Assembly (NCBI GenBank): GCA_009746045.1
Contig: RPFO01000882.1
Coordinates: 17,501-40,596, forward strand
From: Mesostigma viride
Lineage: Eukaryota; Streptophyta; Mesostigmatophyceae; Mesostigmatales; Mesostigmataceae
Reading direction: 5' to 3'
DNA: 23,096 bases
Shown: positions 6,599 through 16,589 of the stretch, piece by piece
Layout of the letters: every line of letters starts with the position of its first letter
Position numbering within the stretch: the stretch's first letter is position 1
Made by a program: the position numbers and the translations under genes
The notes under the pieces: generated by a model
What the model was told of the DNA's origin: nothing
The model's input: the letters and a program-made list of their open reading frames with translations, nothing else
The model's database searches: none

Positions 6599-7718
6599 TT
6601 GGAGAAAATTAGTTACTGATTCTAATTTATGGTGGGATAGTTGCGATCTATAATGTCGCGGGCTCTTTTTCTTTACCATCGGCAGGGGGGGTCCGGCCTG
6701 AATTTCTGTCGGGATGAATAAAGTATAATTGATGCCTGCAGGTGTGATTGTCGATTGTTGCCAGTTTTGATGGTCCTAATGGAAGCTAGTTTAATGATGT
6801 TTCTAAAGCCGTAAAAATTCCCGCTGCTATCTTTACCTTTCCCGTCATTTTGCGGTAAGATAACATTAGGCCTGCGCCATGCGCGCCCGACCTCTCCATG
6901 AAAGGGTGGCCTTTCTTGTGCGCCTGGGCACGAATAAATGCCCGTTATGGTACGTTCTTGTATTAAACGTCCTAAGATAGCGCTTTCCTGCTTTCTTACC
7001 TCGTTGAGCGTAAGCTTTTTGCCTTCTTTCCGGCCAGATGCAGCCATGAAGTTGCGGGTCCTGGCGCTGCATCGCTGGATTCCTGGATGTTTTTAAGCAA
7101 GTTCGTCTGTGACGTGGCTGGCTTGCTGCAGCGCGTGGCCCACAACCTGTCGGGAAGGTGTAATGCTTTTATTTCCATGCTTCTCTGAAATTTCTTTTGC
7201 TTTATAGACAGTTGTGTTCGAGGAAATTCACGCGGTCTTCCTAAGCAGCGGCATCATTTTCCCCAGACACTGACGAGCTGGCACCTGTCTCCTAAAGAGA
7301 GCGGCTCGTGCTTGTTAGAAAGGAGGCAGTGTGCATTTTGCGGGACACAATGCTTTGGTGGCACATGCGTCAGGTAGGCTGTTCCAATGGTCTCTTCACC
7401 TTTCCCACTGAGTAAATGTTAGCATTTGTCATGCTAACCAGAGCAGCTAGCCACAGGTTGGCTGGATAAAAAGTCAGCTTATTTTCTCTTTATATACTGC
7501 GTGTGTGGTCCTCCACGTGTCCGGCTTGTTGGGCATTTTGGAAGAGGGTTTATAATGTGTTGTTGGGTGGAACAACTTGGTTGTTGGCACAAAGTCACAC
7601 ATTATTAGCCTGAGATAGGCATGACATATGCTGCTCAGGCGTGTCGTCCTACCAGCCTTGTTGTTAAGGGTAGACTCACAAGGCTGGCTGTGCCGATGGA
7701 GGGGTGGGGCGTGCTAGC
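6599..7718. other. Unassigned unique sequence
   Basis: About 1.1 kb without a supported gene. The longest open frame is on the minus strand (7047-6673, 124 codons), overlapped by two shorter minus frames. All lack recognisable motifs and their composition looks non-coding. TA-rich hexamers (TTTATATA near 7490) and an AACAA-CTTGG-TTGTT inverted repeat near 7572 are present, but neither ties to a gene. A fragmentary or spliced gene cannot be excluded. Confidence 0.45.
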
Positions 7719-8482
7719 CCCCCCCCACACCCACGCATGCATGCTAGCCCACCCCCACACCCACGCATGCATGCTAGCCCCGGCCCCGGCCCCCCCACAC
7801 CCACGCATGCATGCTAGCCCCCCCCACACCCACGCATGCATGCTAGCCCACACTCACACCCACGCATGCATGCTAGCCCACCCCCACACCCACGCATGCA
7901 TGCTAGCCCCCCCACACACCCACGCATGCATGCCAGCCCCCCCACACACCCACGCATGCATGACCGCCCCCCCCACACCCACGCATGCATGCTAGCCCAC
8001 CCCCACACCCACGCATGCATGCTAGCCCCCCACACACCCACGCATGCATGCCAGCCCCCCACACACCCACGCATGCATGACAGCCCCCCCACACACCCAC
8101 GCATGCATGCTAGCCCCCCACACACACCCACGCATGCATGCCAGCCCCCATACACACCCACGCATGCATGCCAGCCCCCCCCCACACTTACGCATGCATG
8201 CTAGCCCCCCACACACACCCACGCATGCATGCCAGCCCCCCCCACACCCACGCATGCATGCCAGCCCCCCCCCACACTTACGCATGCATGCTAGCCCCCC
8301 ACACACACCCACGCATGCATGCCAGCCCCCCCAACACCCACGCATGCAGGCTAGCCCAACCCCACACCCACGCATGCATGCCAGCCCACCCCCACACCCA
8401 CGCGTGCATGCCAGCCCACCCCCACACCCACGCATGCATGCCAGCCCACCCCCACACCCACGCGTGCATGCCAGCCCACCCC
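7719..8482. repeat. ~30-bp C-rich minisatellite, 25 units
   Basis: Twenty-five units of about 30 bp each contain CACACCCACGCATGCATG followed by YNAGCCCC with a variable C-run. The CATGCATGC core is self-complementary and alternates purine and pyrimidine. Variants include CTTACGCATG (two units, near 8191 and 8281) and CGCGTGCATG, which alternates with CGCATGCATG in the last four to five units and makes a 60-bp dimer. Unit length drifts with C-run length, so open frames on both strands (His/Pro/Ala/Met-rich or Gly/Cys/Met-rich peptides) are array artefacts, not genes. Confidence 0.96.
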
Positions 8483-8759
8483 TAGCTTGAGCGTGCTTGT
8501 AAAGTTTTTGCATGGTTTATTAAAATGAGTGGAATATGTATTTATTGCATTAAATGTTAATTTTATCATGAATGAAAATGGTCAACATTGCCGAAGTGCC
8601 CCTAAATTGCTCAATATTGTGTGCTCAAGAATTCAATGAGGATTGTCATCATGGAAACCCGCACAAATTCACGATTCCGGGCATGCATGTGAAAGTATCA
8701 AGAACAATTTTCAATTAAGAATGGTATCTCATTGTTCCATGAATCAATATGACTCCATG
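8483..8759. other. AT-rich spacer between minisatellite and satellite
   Basis: This unique AT-rich DNA has no ORF or repeat that I can support. It forms the boundary between the 30-bp and 70-bp arrays. Confidence 0.5.
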
Positions 8760-9262
8760 TACGTAGACAAGCCATGATGACCCCATGGGAGCCTAAATCC
8801 TCATCATTAAATACATAAATGCCACCCATGTACGTAGACGGGCCATGATGACACCAATGGAGCCTGAATCCTCATCATTAATTACATAAATGCCAACCAT
8901 GTACATACACGGGCAATGATGACACCATGGGAGCCTGAATCCTCATCATTAAATACATAAATGCCAACCATGTACGTAGGCCAGCCATGATGACACTATG
9001 GGAGCCTGAATCCTCATCATTAATTTCATACATGCCAACAACACGTAGACGGGCCATAATGACACCACGGGAGCCTGAATCCTCATCATTTATTTTATGA
9101 GACATCCATGTACGTAGGCCAGCCATGATGACACCATGGGAGCCTGAATCCTCATCATTTTTTTTCTGAGACATCCATGTACGTAGGCCAGCCATGATGA
9201 CACCATGGGAGCCTGAATCCTCATCATTAAATACATACATGCCATCCATGTACGTAGACAGG
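8760..9262 (-). repeat. ~70-bp satellite array, left part
   Basis: Seven monomers lie in the orientation that shows CATGGGAGCCTGAATCCTC on the plus strand. They are joined by A/T-rich linkers such as ATTAATTACATAAATGCC or TTTTTTTCTGAGACATCC and then CATGTACGTAG. These copies are somewhat more diverged than those right of the retrotransposon (for example CACCAATGG near 8852). The array continues after the LTR element at 17375. Confidence 0.95.
9258..9262. other. Left target-site duplication (ACAGG)
   Basis: ACAGG directly before the left LTR matches ACAGG at 17370-17374 directly after the right LTR. Removing the element and one copy restores an uninterrupted satellite monomer (GTAGACAGGCCATGATGAC). 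A 5-bp duplication is usual for Ty3 and Ty1 type integrases. Confidence 0.92.
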
Positions 9263-10042
9263 TGTAACGACTAAAAATGATCATCAACATCATCCACAGT
9301 CCAATATGAAAGATCTTTTACCTGGGTTGCTTTCCTGAGTCGCAGAACTTCAAGTATCCGAGCAACGTTGAGATGGAAATTCCACAGCACGTGATTTAGG
9401 GAATCACAACCCCTTGTAGACACAAAGACAAGCTCGTGTATAGACGGCCTCTGTGGAAATGAAGGTCGTCTATAGCCAAGGGGCTCTTATGGATTGGACA
9501 ACAAAGCCAAGCTTTATTATACCATGGTGAATCAAAACCAACGTAGCAACAATGGCGACCCCACGTCCTTGATATCGACGTGCTTGTCGAACTTGCTCCA
9601 ACCTTAGCCTGAAGAGAACCAATCAGAACCATGGGATTCTATACAAGATCTTCGTATCCATCCTAGTCACACAGAACAGAACAACACCACACACAGCCTG
9701 GCAGAATCTTTCCATGAGATCCTAAATCTGTCGTAAGCACTGAAGTCCCAAAGGAGCATTTAAGACTCAATAGTACCAACTAACAAACTACAACCCCACG
9801 TGGATCAGGCCACGACCAATGAGGGCTCCTATCAGTAGTATCAGCCAACAAACTACAACCCTACGTGGATCAGGCCACGACCAATGAGGGTTCCTATCAG
9901 TTGGTTGACAAAGTATCAGCTCCAAGTACCGTCGTCTTAGAAACCTCATAACTTTCTCAATACTGATCCAAAAGTCCTCAAATAAAAGCCAAACATTCAC
10001 AAAACAAAGGATGTAACAACAAAGTCATTTTTGCTTGTTACA
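9263..10042 (-). repeat. Left LTR (3' LTR of the minus-strand element)
   Basis: 780 bp, bounded by TGTAACGAC and CTTGTTACA. It is the 3' LTR because the polypurine tract adjoins it internally. It contains a 65-bp internal tandem duplication (9782-9846 and 9847-9905) and an 8-bp hairpin TATAGACG/CGTCTATA (9439-9474). On the minus strand, GGTATAATAAAGC around 9510-9523 could be a TATA box or a polyadenylation-like AATAAA. Small minus-strand ORFs in the LTR (78 and 70 codons) recur in the other LTR and are not genes. Confidence 0.96.
9782..9905. repeat. 65-bp tandem duplication inside the LTR
   Basis: AACAAACTACAACCCYACGT starts each copy at 9782 and 9847. The copies differ by a few substitutions (CCCCACG/CCCTACG, GGGCTCC/GGGTTCC). 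The same duplication is present in the right LTR at 17109-17232, so it predates this insertion. Confidence 0.9.
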
Positions 10043-10044
10043 TA

Positions 10045-10053
10045 TCTCCCCCT
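10045..10053 (-). other. Polypurine tract
   Basis: On the minus strand AGGGGGAGA lies two bases internal to the left LTR (then TA, then TGTAAC). This is the expected location and composition for priming plus-strand cDNA synthesis, and it supports the minus orientation. Confidence 0.8.
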
Positions 10054-10401
10054 CAAAACTGGACCTCCCAGGTCCAATAGCCAACTCTTGAAGGCAGAGG
10101 AACATTGAACAGAAATCCACCATCTCTTGGGAAAAGCAGATGGGTTTTTACATCCCTGGAAACAGGGCCTCCTATCTCATAAACATCTAGTCACAGGTTT
10201 CTACAGCAGACAAGTCACTACCTTATCTACTATAAATCCAGATAAACACATCTCATAATACAAGGTCTTCCATTCAGCATCCTGGAACCTGGAACTCTGG
10301 ACTGGAACATCAGAACTGGACTGGAGCCCCCCCATCATCCATCCTGGAATCCCCCCCTCACACCACAATCCAAAGCCCCCTTTCCTTCTCAGCCCTGTTC
10401 C

Positions 10402-11103
10402 TCACAGGCTATACCAATCCCCATTCAGGCCATCCTTGCCCTTGAGTCCACCCATGGGAAACTGCTCCACCATGTGGGCCAACTCTGGCCAGTCCCTGCT
10501 GACCTGCAACACCACGCAAGTCTCAGCAGCTCCTGCCACCATCTGGGCAGCATAGCGAAGGCATGCCCCTGGATAGGAGAAGAGCACCACAGACTGACTC
10601 TCAGGGTCCATCACCCAAGTAGAGGACGTCTTGTGCCTGCTCACCCATGATCTGTACGCCCACCAGAACTGCAGAAAGGTCTTGACCACCGACCACTTAG
10701 CACCTATCAGAGGCACCAGCACCCTTAGTGGCGTCTGACGGATCTTAAGTTCCACAGTGTACTTGGGCAACCCTGGATGGCAAAAGAGGTTAGAAGTCTC
10801 CAAAGGAAAACACCTTCTGGCAGAGCTGGAGGAAGAAGGAACCAAATCAAAGGCACCCTTCTGAACTGAAAACTCCAACAGCTCCATGTAGGAAGCCTCT
10901 CCCATACTCACTGGCTGCAACTGAGTAAATGCCTCCTTCAAGGCCTCAGGTAAGGCTGCCAGCATGACCGGCCCCTCAGCAGGCCTCATGTCAATCTCAG
11001 GTCCTGGTGACAATGCATACATCCTACGCAGCAGATGAGCCACAAAAAGGGGAGCCACTCTCATACAGGCTTGTGTGCAGCTGAGATAGGACCTCCTCCA
11101 CAT
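10402..11103 (-). CDS. 233-codon ORF of unknown function in the retrotransposon
   Basis: The longest open frame of the element starts at 11103 and ends at 10402, about 360 bp internal to the 3' LTR, where integrase or a late accessory ORF would sit. I do not recognise it: there is no HHCC zinc finger, no DDE-type spacing, no chromodomain signature, no signal peptide and no clear membrane helix. It contains a serine run (residues about 91-95) and aromatic-rich stretches such as FLQFWWAYRSWV. The first ~25 residues overlap, in another frame, the end of a 63-codon ORF at 11215-11024. The peptide there looks more protein-like (YETLAKALAALNREEGEV), suggesting one older reading frame broken by a frameshift around 11030-11060. 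It could be a captured host fragment, an element-specific accessory protein or chance. Confidence 0.4.
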   Translation of the reverse strand: MWRRSYLSCTQACMRVAPLFVAHLLRRMYALSPGPEIDMRPAEGPVMLAALPEALKEAFTQLQPVSMGEASYMELLEFSVQKGAFDLVPSSSSSARRCFPLETSNLFCHPGLPKYTVELKIRQTPLRVLVPLIGAKWSVVKTFLQFWWAYRSWVSRHKTSSTWVMDPESQSVVLFSYPGACLRYAAQMVAGAAETCVVLQVSRDWPELAHMVEQFPMGGLKGKDGLNGDWYSL

Positions 11104-11215
11104 AGCCTTCAGAGCTCACCTCCCCCTCCTCTCTGTTGAGTGCAGCCAACGCCTTGGCCAAAGTCTCATAGTGGTCACAGGGGCCCGTGCAGTTCCTATG
11201 ATCCACATAGGCCAC
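11024..11215 (-). pseudogene. Probable upstream part of the same broken ORF
   Basis: This 63-codon frame starts MAYVDHRNCTGPCDHYETLA and is acidic and helix-like in the middle. It overlaps the start of the 233-codon ORF by about 80 bp in a different frame. The simplest reading is a frameshifted continuous gene, but without homologues this is inference. Confidence 0.3.
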
Positions 11216-11990
11216 TCAGCAGCACCAAGGTAGAAACCTCCAGGTATATACTATTGGTCTGGTACACGAAGACGTGCATGCAGAACATGACCCACGTGTC
11301 TTAATCATACCAGGAATCAAGCCCTAGGTGAACCACTCCATATGTCGAGGGTACAACACAGAAGTCACTCTCCATGTGCCATCCAAGCTCAGATCCCCTC
11401 AACCATCCTCAGAAACTGGTCACCAAAATCTGGATGTCATCTCAGCTTAGTCCAACCAAACTCCCACCAGAGTCCATCCCACTCAACTCAGATCCCCGTC
11501 GGATTCAATGAGTCCACATGAATCCAAGAAGGAGTAAACAGGATCAAGGCACCTAAGCCAAACAAGGCGAGGCCACTCCATGTTCTGGGACACCACCCTC
11601 CCTCAGCTAGAGTCCACGGGTGAAAGACAAGCCTGACATTCCCAGGATAACGGGTCATCCACAGGGATCCATGCCACGAAATACTGACAACTCTCACTGC
11701 TTGATCAGGGCAGGAAGCAGAGTGTCATGTAGCAAGGCTAACCCTCTATACAGCGAACCCCACAAAACTAACTGGGCTGCCAGGGTCCAAGGCTCATCAA
11801 AGCTAGTCACCACAGCACACCCAAAGATTCCAGCCCTTCTCAAGGGAAGAGGTAGTCAGGGACAGATGCTGTATCACCACAACAGAGTGGCAGGTAACCG
11901 AGCCATAATAAATCCCCAATCCATCCCAACTGGGGACCTCCCTCAGATCACCAACAGGTCATAGCAGGCTGGGTGGATTCCAAGAATGCT

Positions 11991-12080
11991 CAATCCTAAC
12001 ACAGGGGCTGGCGTGAGCTTCTGCTGCAGCAAGTCCAAGGCCTGCTGACACCCGTCAGTCCACGCAAACTGGAACGAGGA
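11991..12080 (-). pseudogene. Ty3/Gypsy RT/RNase-H junction remnant
   Basis: Within a minus-strand 107-codon frame (12266-11943), residues 63-92 include FQFAWTDGCQQALDLLQQKL followed by TPAPVLGL. This is the well-known stretch between RT and RNase H in Ty3-type polyproteins (pattern F-x-W-T-x-x-C-Q-x-A-F-x-x-L-K-x-x-L-T-x-A-P-V-L). Just upstream, IFLRRPCWRRLPAG may be a worn form of the FLGLxxYYRRFIPGF region. The YxDD catalytic box and the RNase-H aspartates were not found near it. The remnant places the element among Ty3-type retrotransposons, or records a captured fragment. Confidence 0.6.
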
Positions 12081-13066
12081 AACGTCAACAGCGCCCCAGG
12101 TGGAAGTGCAGTCACCAAGAGGCAGGAGCAATCCAGCAGGAAGACGTCGCCAACAGGGTCGCCTCAGGAAGATCAAGGGTATCTCAGAAGTACACCCATG
12201 ATGAAGAGAGGCCGTGGACAGGGTTGTCACCAGTGGGTACCCGCCAGCAGGTTGGGGAGGTGCCACAAAGCACAGCCAAAATAGCCCACCGATGGCCAGC
12301 GAAACCAGGATACCACATAGTCAGGGATCTATGAGGTGAGCCCGACAGGATGAACTGAAATCCCAGGGTGAATCCACGCTATGATCCTCACAGATCTCCT
12401 CCCCACCAGAACAAAATTCCCCCCCTCCAGTCGCACCAAAGGAGTGAGAGTGAGGTAAAGCCACATCTCCTTAGTAGCTAGTACACTCAAACCCATAGCC
12501 AGTGGCCTATGATAATCACAAGGCACACTATTTCTCCATAAGATGCCTGGGAAAACTATCCACAGCCTTGAGAGGGATAGCAGAAGATCAGTAATGCCTC
12601 ACCAGCATTATGAACGGTATGCCCCAACTTGTAAATCGTAGCACACGCTACCCCCATGCAAGGGCTAGGTGCAGCCCAATCCCCTGCACGCCCTGCTCCC
12701 CACACAAATCCCCCTCAGCATAACTGGTAAACTGGAGACTACCAGCATGCCTAATAATTCCACCCCTCTGCGTAGAATAAGCTGTAATAATCCTGGTATC
12801 AGCTTCCCAAGATTGACAGCATGACCTAGCAGGAACAAACGCCATGGGATACGCATGAAGACAGAGGCCCAGCCAACCAGAGAAGGGTGGGGGAGGCAAG
12901 TCTCTCAGCCCACTAAACCACTGGTGGCCTGCAGGGTCGCTCTATTAAGACGTCCTATGCACCTCATGACTAAAGATGGGGTGGGAACTACAGCATCCAA
13001 GACAGAGTTGCATACAAGGCAGCTTGAGAGCAGACTGAAAGCAATCACCAATCAGCCAACTGATGT

Positions 13067-13266
13067 GCCCAAGCTTGGCAGGGCCCCAGCAACAAAAATC
13101 ACTCCCCGCATCCATCCAGGTGGCACTACCATGCAAGGTAATGTGGGCATTAGGATCGAAGGAGCCCAAGACAAGGTTGCACAAGTAGGGCAGCGTAAGG
13201 GTATGCTGGATGAGGCCATCAGTCATCAAACAGATACACCCTCAGCTTGGCAGGGCCCTAGCAAGT
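13067..13266. repeat. Degenerate ~174-bp duplication in the internal region
   Basis: AGCTTGGCAGGGCCCYAGCAA occurs at about 13073 and 13246. It is preceded in both places by similar GACARRGTTGCA...GGCAGC sequence. Flanking identity is low, so the duplication is old relative to the LTRs. Confidence 0.6.
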
Positions 13267-13911
13267 AGACTGAACCATGTCCCCCTAGTCAAAGCATGGA
13301 AAGTAGTATCCATGTCCGTGGACCACGTAGACTGCCAAATGGTATTAATGTCAGTGTACCACGGATACTGATGCACATGAGGCAGGTTGTAAGGGTGGTA
13401 GAGGGCTGAATGGGTCCCCCAACTAACCCACACCTCTAAGCCATGTGAGCCCCCGCCCAGCACCAAGTAGTCCAACTCCTCAATTAAGAGTCAACGGAGT
13501 GGGCATCATTGTCATCACTGTCATGCCAAAGATTCCATCCTGCCCCACAGTTGTAGCTCCGTTGATCCCGCCCATCATCCAACCAACAAGGACATCCTAC
13601 CCACGCAAACATGATGCCAGACCCCCCGTGCAAGCAGTCCCATTCATACAACCATCATGCTGTGCAAGCAATCAGCTCAAGGGCGGATGGTGTACTATCA
13701 AGACAACAAGCCATCCTGGCACCATGCAAGCAAGAATAAGTCCATAGCAGGGCAAAGCAAGGGTAGGAGGTTACTCATCTGCACAAGGCTGGCTTGATGT
13801 CCACCAGCAGGCAGGACCAGCACTGCGTCAGGAGCAGGCACCAGCATTACAGATACTCGTCACTTGGGCGTCCCCAAGTCACCAGAGTCGCCAGCGGCCA
13901 CCATGCAGTGC

Positions 13912-14025
13912 TTGCAGTCGCCACCACGAGTGCTCTCAGGCCCCACCATGAGTGCTGGTAGTCGCCACCAGGAGTGCTGGCGCTCGTCACCATGAGTGCT
14001 TGCAGTTGCCACCAACAGCACTAGT
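13912..14025. repeat. ~22-bp imperfect tandem repeat
   Basis: About five units of the type GTCGCCACCANGAGTGCTNG are strung together (GTCGCCACCACGAGTGCT, CACCATGAGTGCTGGTAG, GTCGCCACCAGGAGTGCTGG and so on). Confidence 0.75.
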
Positions 14026-14998
14026 CCACTACCAGGGTACTCTCCAACGTAGCCTCCATGCACCATGCCCGCCATAGACATGTTTCCAATCCCCCACTGG
14101 CCTCAAGCCCCCAAGAGGCTACTGCCACCACGCCCAATCAGCGTTGGACCACCCCCACATGTGGGTATCCAACACAGCTGTTGCCTGACTGTACAACCAA
14201 GACTAGCTGCTTGCGCCGATCACGCTATGGGGAAGTGACTAAGCTGCTTTATGGAGGCCTGGGACGGACACCAATGAGCCTGGCTCCAGAAGCTGCTTGG
14301 AAGAAGGACCACATGCTGTCAACTGCCCGGACTAAACGTCAATCAGGCTGCAGGAAGGAGCCAGCACTCTTCACTATGGCACTCAGAAAACTGCCTAGTA
14401 GGCAAGCCACAGACTGCCAACCTATTAAGATAGCAGACTCGAACAGGGCTACTACCAAGTGCCAGGTAGCCAGAACTCCTAAGCCGGAGGAACACAAGGG
14501 CCTGAGGTTGTCCAACAGCCAGCAGAATTGCCCAAAAATCGAAAAAATGGGCCTAAAAACGCCTTGACCAGTGTCAAAAATTCTGATCTGAGAACTATAT
14601 CAGATATATTCACAGATAAGAACTATGACAGCAGCCCTGGTGTCCATACTTGCTGTCCTAGTGCACCTCCTAGGCCCAACAGGGACCATCTGCCAACAAG
14701 CAGTGGTAACCATCCTGTCCTGGGAGAAGTAAATGCGTGGTCACAATGGTCTGGCGCAGGTAAGGGCCCCAACTGGCAAGTGACCCACACCCCACTTGTA
14801 AAGGGACATTGTCAAGCAAGTGGTCCACCCCCTCTGGGAACATGTGTCAAAGGACACCGTCTAGCAAGTGGGCAACCCATGCAAGAGACACCTGGCAACT
14901 CATGGGTGCACGTGTGATACCCTCTAGGGGACAACCCACTGCAGGTATCCCGATGTCCCCTGATGTGGTGGCATCTACCATGCCATATGCCTCCATGA

Positions 14999-15211
14999 TA
15001 GCATCTGGCACCCTTTTGGCAGACCTGGGATATCCACTCCCCCGCAGAAATTTTCTCAGGGTAACTAGACACAGCTGTCCAGTATGATAGTGGAAACCCC
15101 GTAAATGCTGTTGTTCTGCCCTGGCATGTGTGATGCCGTCTGGAAATTACATTGCAGACATCCAGGATGTCCACTCCCCCGCAAAAAATTGCTCAGGGTA
15201 ACCAGACGTAG
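14999..15211. repeat. Degenerate ~137-bp duplication
   Basis: TCCACTCCCCCGCARAAAWT is found at 15033 and 15170. Both are followed by CTCAGGGTAACYAGACRYAGCTG and preceded by a related GCAGAC...GGATRT stretch. Confidence 0.75.
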
Positions 15212-16128
15212 CTGCCACCAATCTGGACAACTCCTAGGGAGCTCGCCCTACCCATAGTACCATGATGCTAGTGGGAACAACACAAATGCCGTTGTTCTCC
15301 TCCCCACCAAAACCAAACCACCATACACGTGGGAGGAACCAAAGCTCAACCTAGAACGCCTCCACTGTCATGATGCTCAACAAGAAAAGGAAGAGTTTCC
15401 CCCACAACTGAAACAAATGTTTGGCGACGCGTGAATTAAGGACGTGCCACAGTCCTTAAACAGCAAGGGTAGGCTGCCCATGCACCGAAGAAAAGGATCC
15501 TGAAAGATTGTCAAGTGAGTGCAAAAGGAACCTTGCGTAAAAAAGGCAGCCATGAATCCCTACTGTCCGCTCATCCGGAGCCACCCTCAAAAGACACGAG
15601 GTGTAACCTGAGCCACACCGTAAAAATGTCGTCAAAGAAAAGCAGCACCGGGAAAAAAAAACAACCTTAGACGGCGACGTCGTCAGGCGGTCGCGGTGGT
15701 GGTCGTGCGTGCAGCCGCAACCCGGAAACCGGGTGATAGGTGCCGTCGGCAGCAACATTGCGTCGGCTCAGCCATAACCCGTAGCGCCATGTCAGCCTGG
15801 CCGAAAACAGAGCCTGCAGGGAAAAAAGACAGCTCCTAGCAGGATTCTGGAGCCGGACCTGCTGAGCTACTGGCCCAACACTCCGCATGCCCTGCTCGAA
15901 ACGTAGCAACACTTGCGTAATGCTAATATATAAAGATGTTTGGAGCTAGGCAGAGACTGCGGCGTCAGCAGCCACGACAGACAGGGCGGTGGTCGGACTT
16001 CAGCACGATGCGGCCAGCCAGCCGAAAGCCCGTAAGTAAGGACGCTTGTCAATGAAATATTGCACGAATTTAAAGAAAGGGACGGTGACTTAGTGGTGCG
16101 TTAATAATGGCTTATGCAACACCCTTTT

Positions 16129-16362
16129 CTAGGGAGAGGTGAAGGAGAAGAAGGTCGCCCACACCTGGTTCCGTAGGGATGAAGGTGATTGTGTAACCCG
16201 CCTCACTTCAGTCATAGAAGTACGATTGAAATTAAGTTGACGCCGTGGAGTATGAGTAGTTGTCTCAGCACCTTCCCTAGCAATGGGTTCCAGAGATGAT
16301 GACGGATCTCCCAAACCTTGATTAGTAGGGGGTAAAGGTGATTGTGTCTTCGAACTACTCAT
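16129..16362 (-). CDS. Possible gag-like leader ORF (78 codons)
   Basis: The first ATG-opened frame downstream of the primer-binding site on the minus strand begins MSSSKTQSPLPPTNQG, about 230 bp into the internal region, a plausible place for a gag start. It is Ser/Thr/Pro-rich and lacks a recognisable capsid or zinc-knuckle motif. On the minus strand its 3' part has a pyrimidine-rich tract ending CTAG (about 16130-16150), so splicing is conceivable. It is short enough to be chance. An inverted repeat (GTATGAGTAGTT near 16248 and its complement near 16350) overlaps the start codon. Confidence 0.2.
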   Translation of the reverse strand: MSSSKTQSPLPPTNQGLGDPSSSLEPIAREGAETTTHTPRRQLNFNRTSMTEVRRVTQSPSSLRNQVWATFFSFTSP

Positions 16363-16572
16363 ACTTCCACATGGAGTCGCGATCGTCTGCCTAGTAGAGA
16401 CAACGGTTACGGCTGACTTCTAGTGTTACAGAGCAAGACAGTCACATCAGGATGTGTCTCAGTCTGTAACACCGTAAGTTTTCCGCAACTCTATGAATCT
16501 TCTCGGATGACAGACATCTGATCAACGTTGTACTACCCGGAAGGTTGCGACTTCAAGAGAAACACCAAAGTA

Positions 16573-16588
16573 GAGATCCCCGATACCA
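16573..16588 (-). other. Primer-binding site (initiator-Met-like)
   Basis: Reading minus, one base after the right LTR comes TGGTATCGGGGATCTC. TGGTATC matches the complement of the 3' end of plant-type initiator methionine tRNA (usual PBS TGGTATCAGAGC), and later bases diverge. This fixes the right LTR as the 5' LTR. Another tRNA ending in GATACCA could be the true primer. Confidence 0.72.
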
Positions 16589-16589
16589 A

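Larger units (their letters stand above)
12300..16128. other. Non-coding interior of the retrotransposon
   Basis: I find no RT, protease, zinc-knuckle or integrase motif on the minus strand here. The plus-strand ORFs (14058-14567, 169 codons; 12855-13268, 137 codons; 14528-14917, 129 codons) run against the element's orientation and show no family motif, so I treat them as chance. The region carries several degenerate local duplications, listed separately. Confidence 0.6.

Noticed and set aside
6673-7047. 124-codon minus-strand ORF in the unique region
   Set aside because: It has no motif, no homologous partner in the window and is overlapped by other open frames. Coding is not supported.
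7635-8513. Several 60-160 codon ORFs on both strands over the minisatellite
   Set aside because: They are products of a short repeat without stops, change frame with C-run length and occur on both strands. There is no independent coding signal.
14058-14567. 169-codon plus-strand ORF inside the retrotransposon
   Set aside because: It runs against the element's transcription direction, has no recognised motif and lies in a region of degenerate repeats. It is probably a chance ORF.
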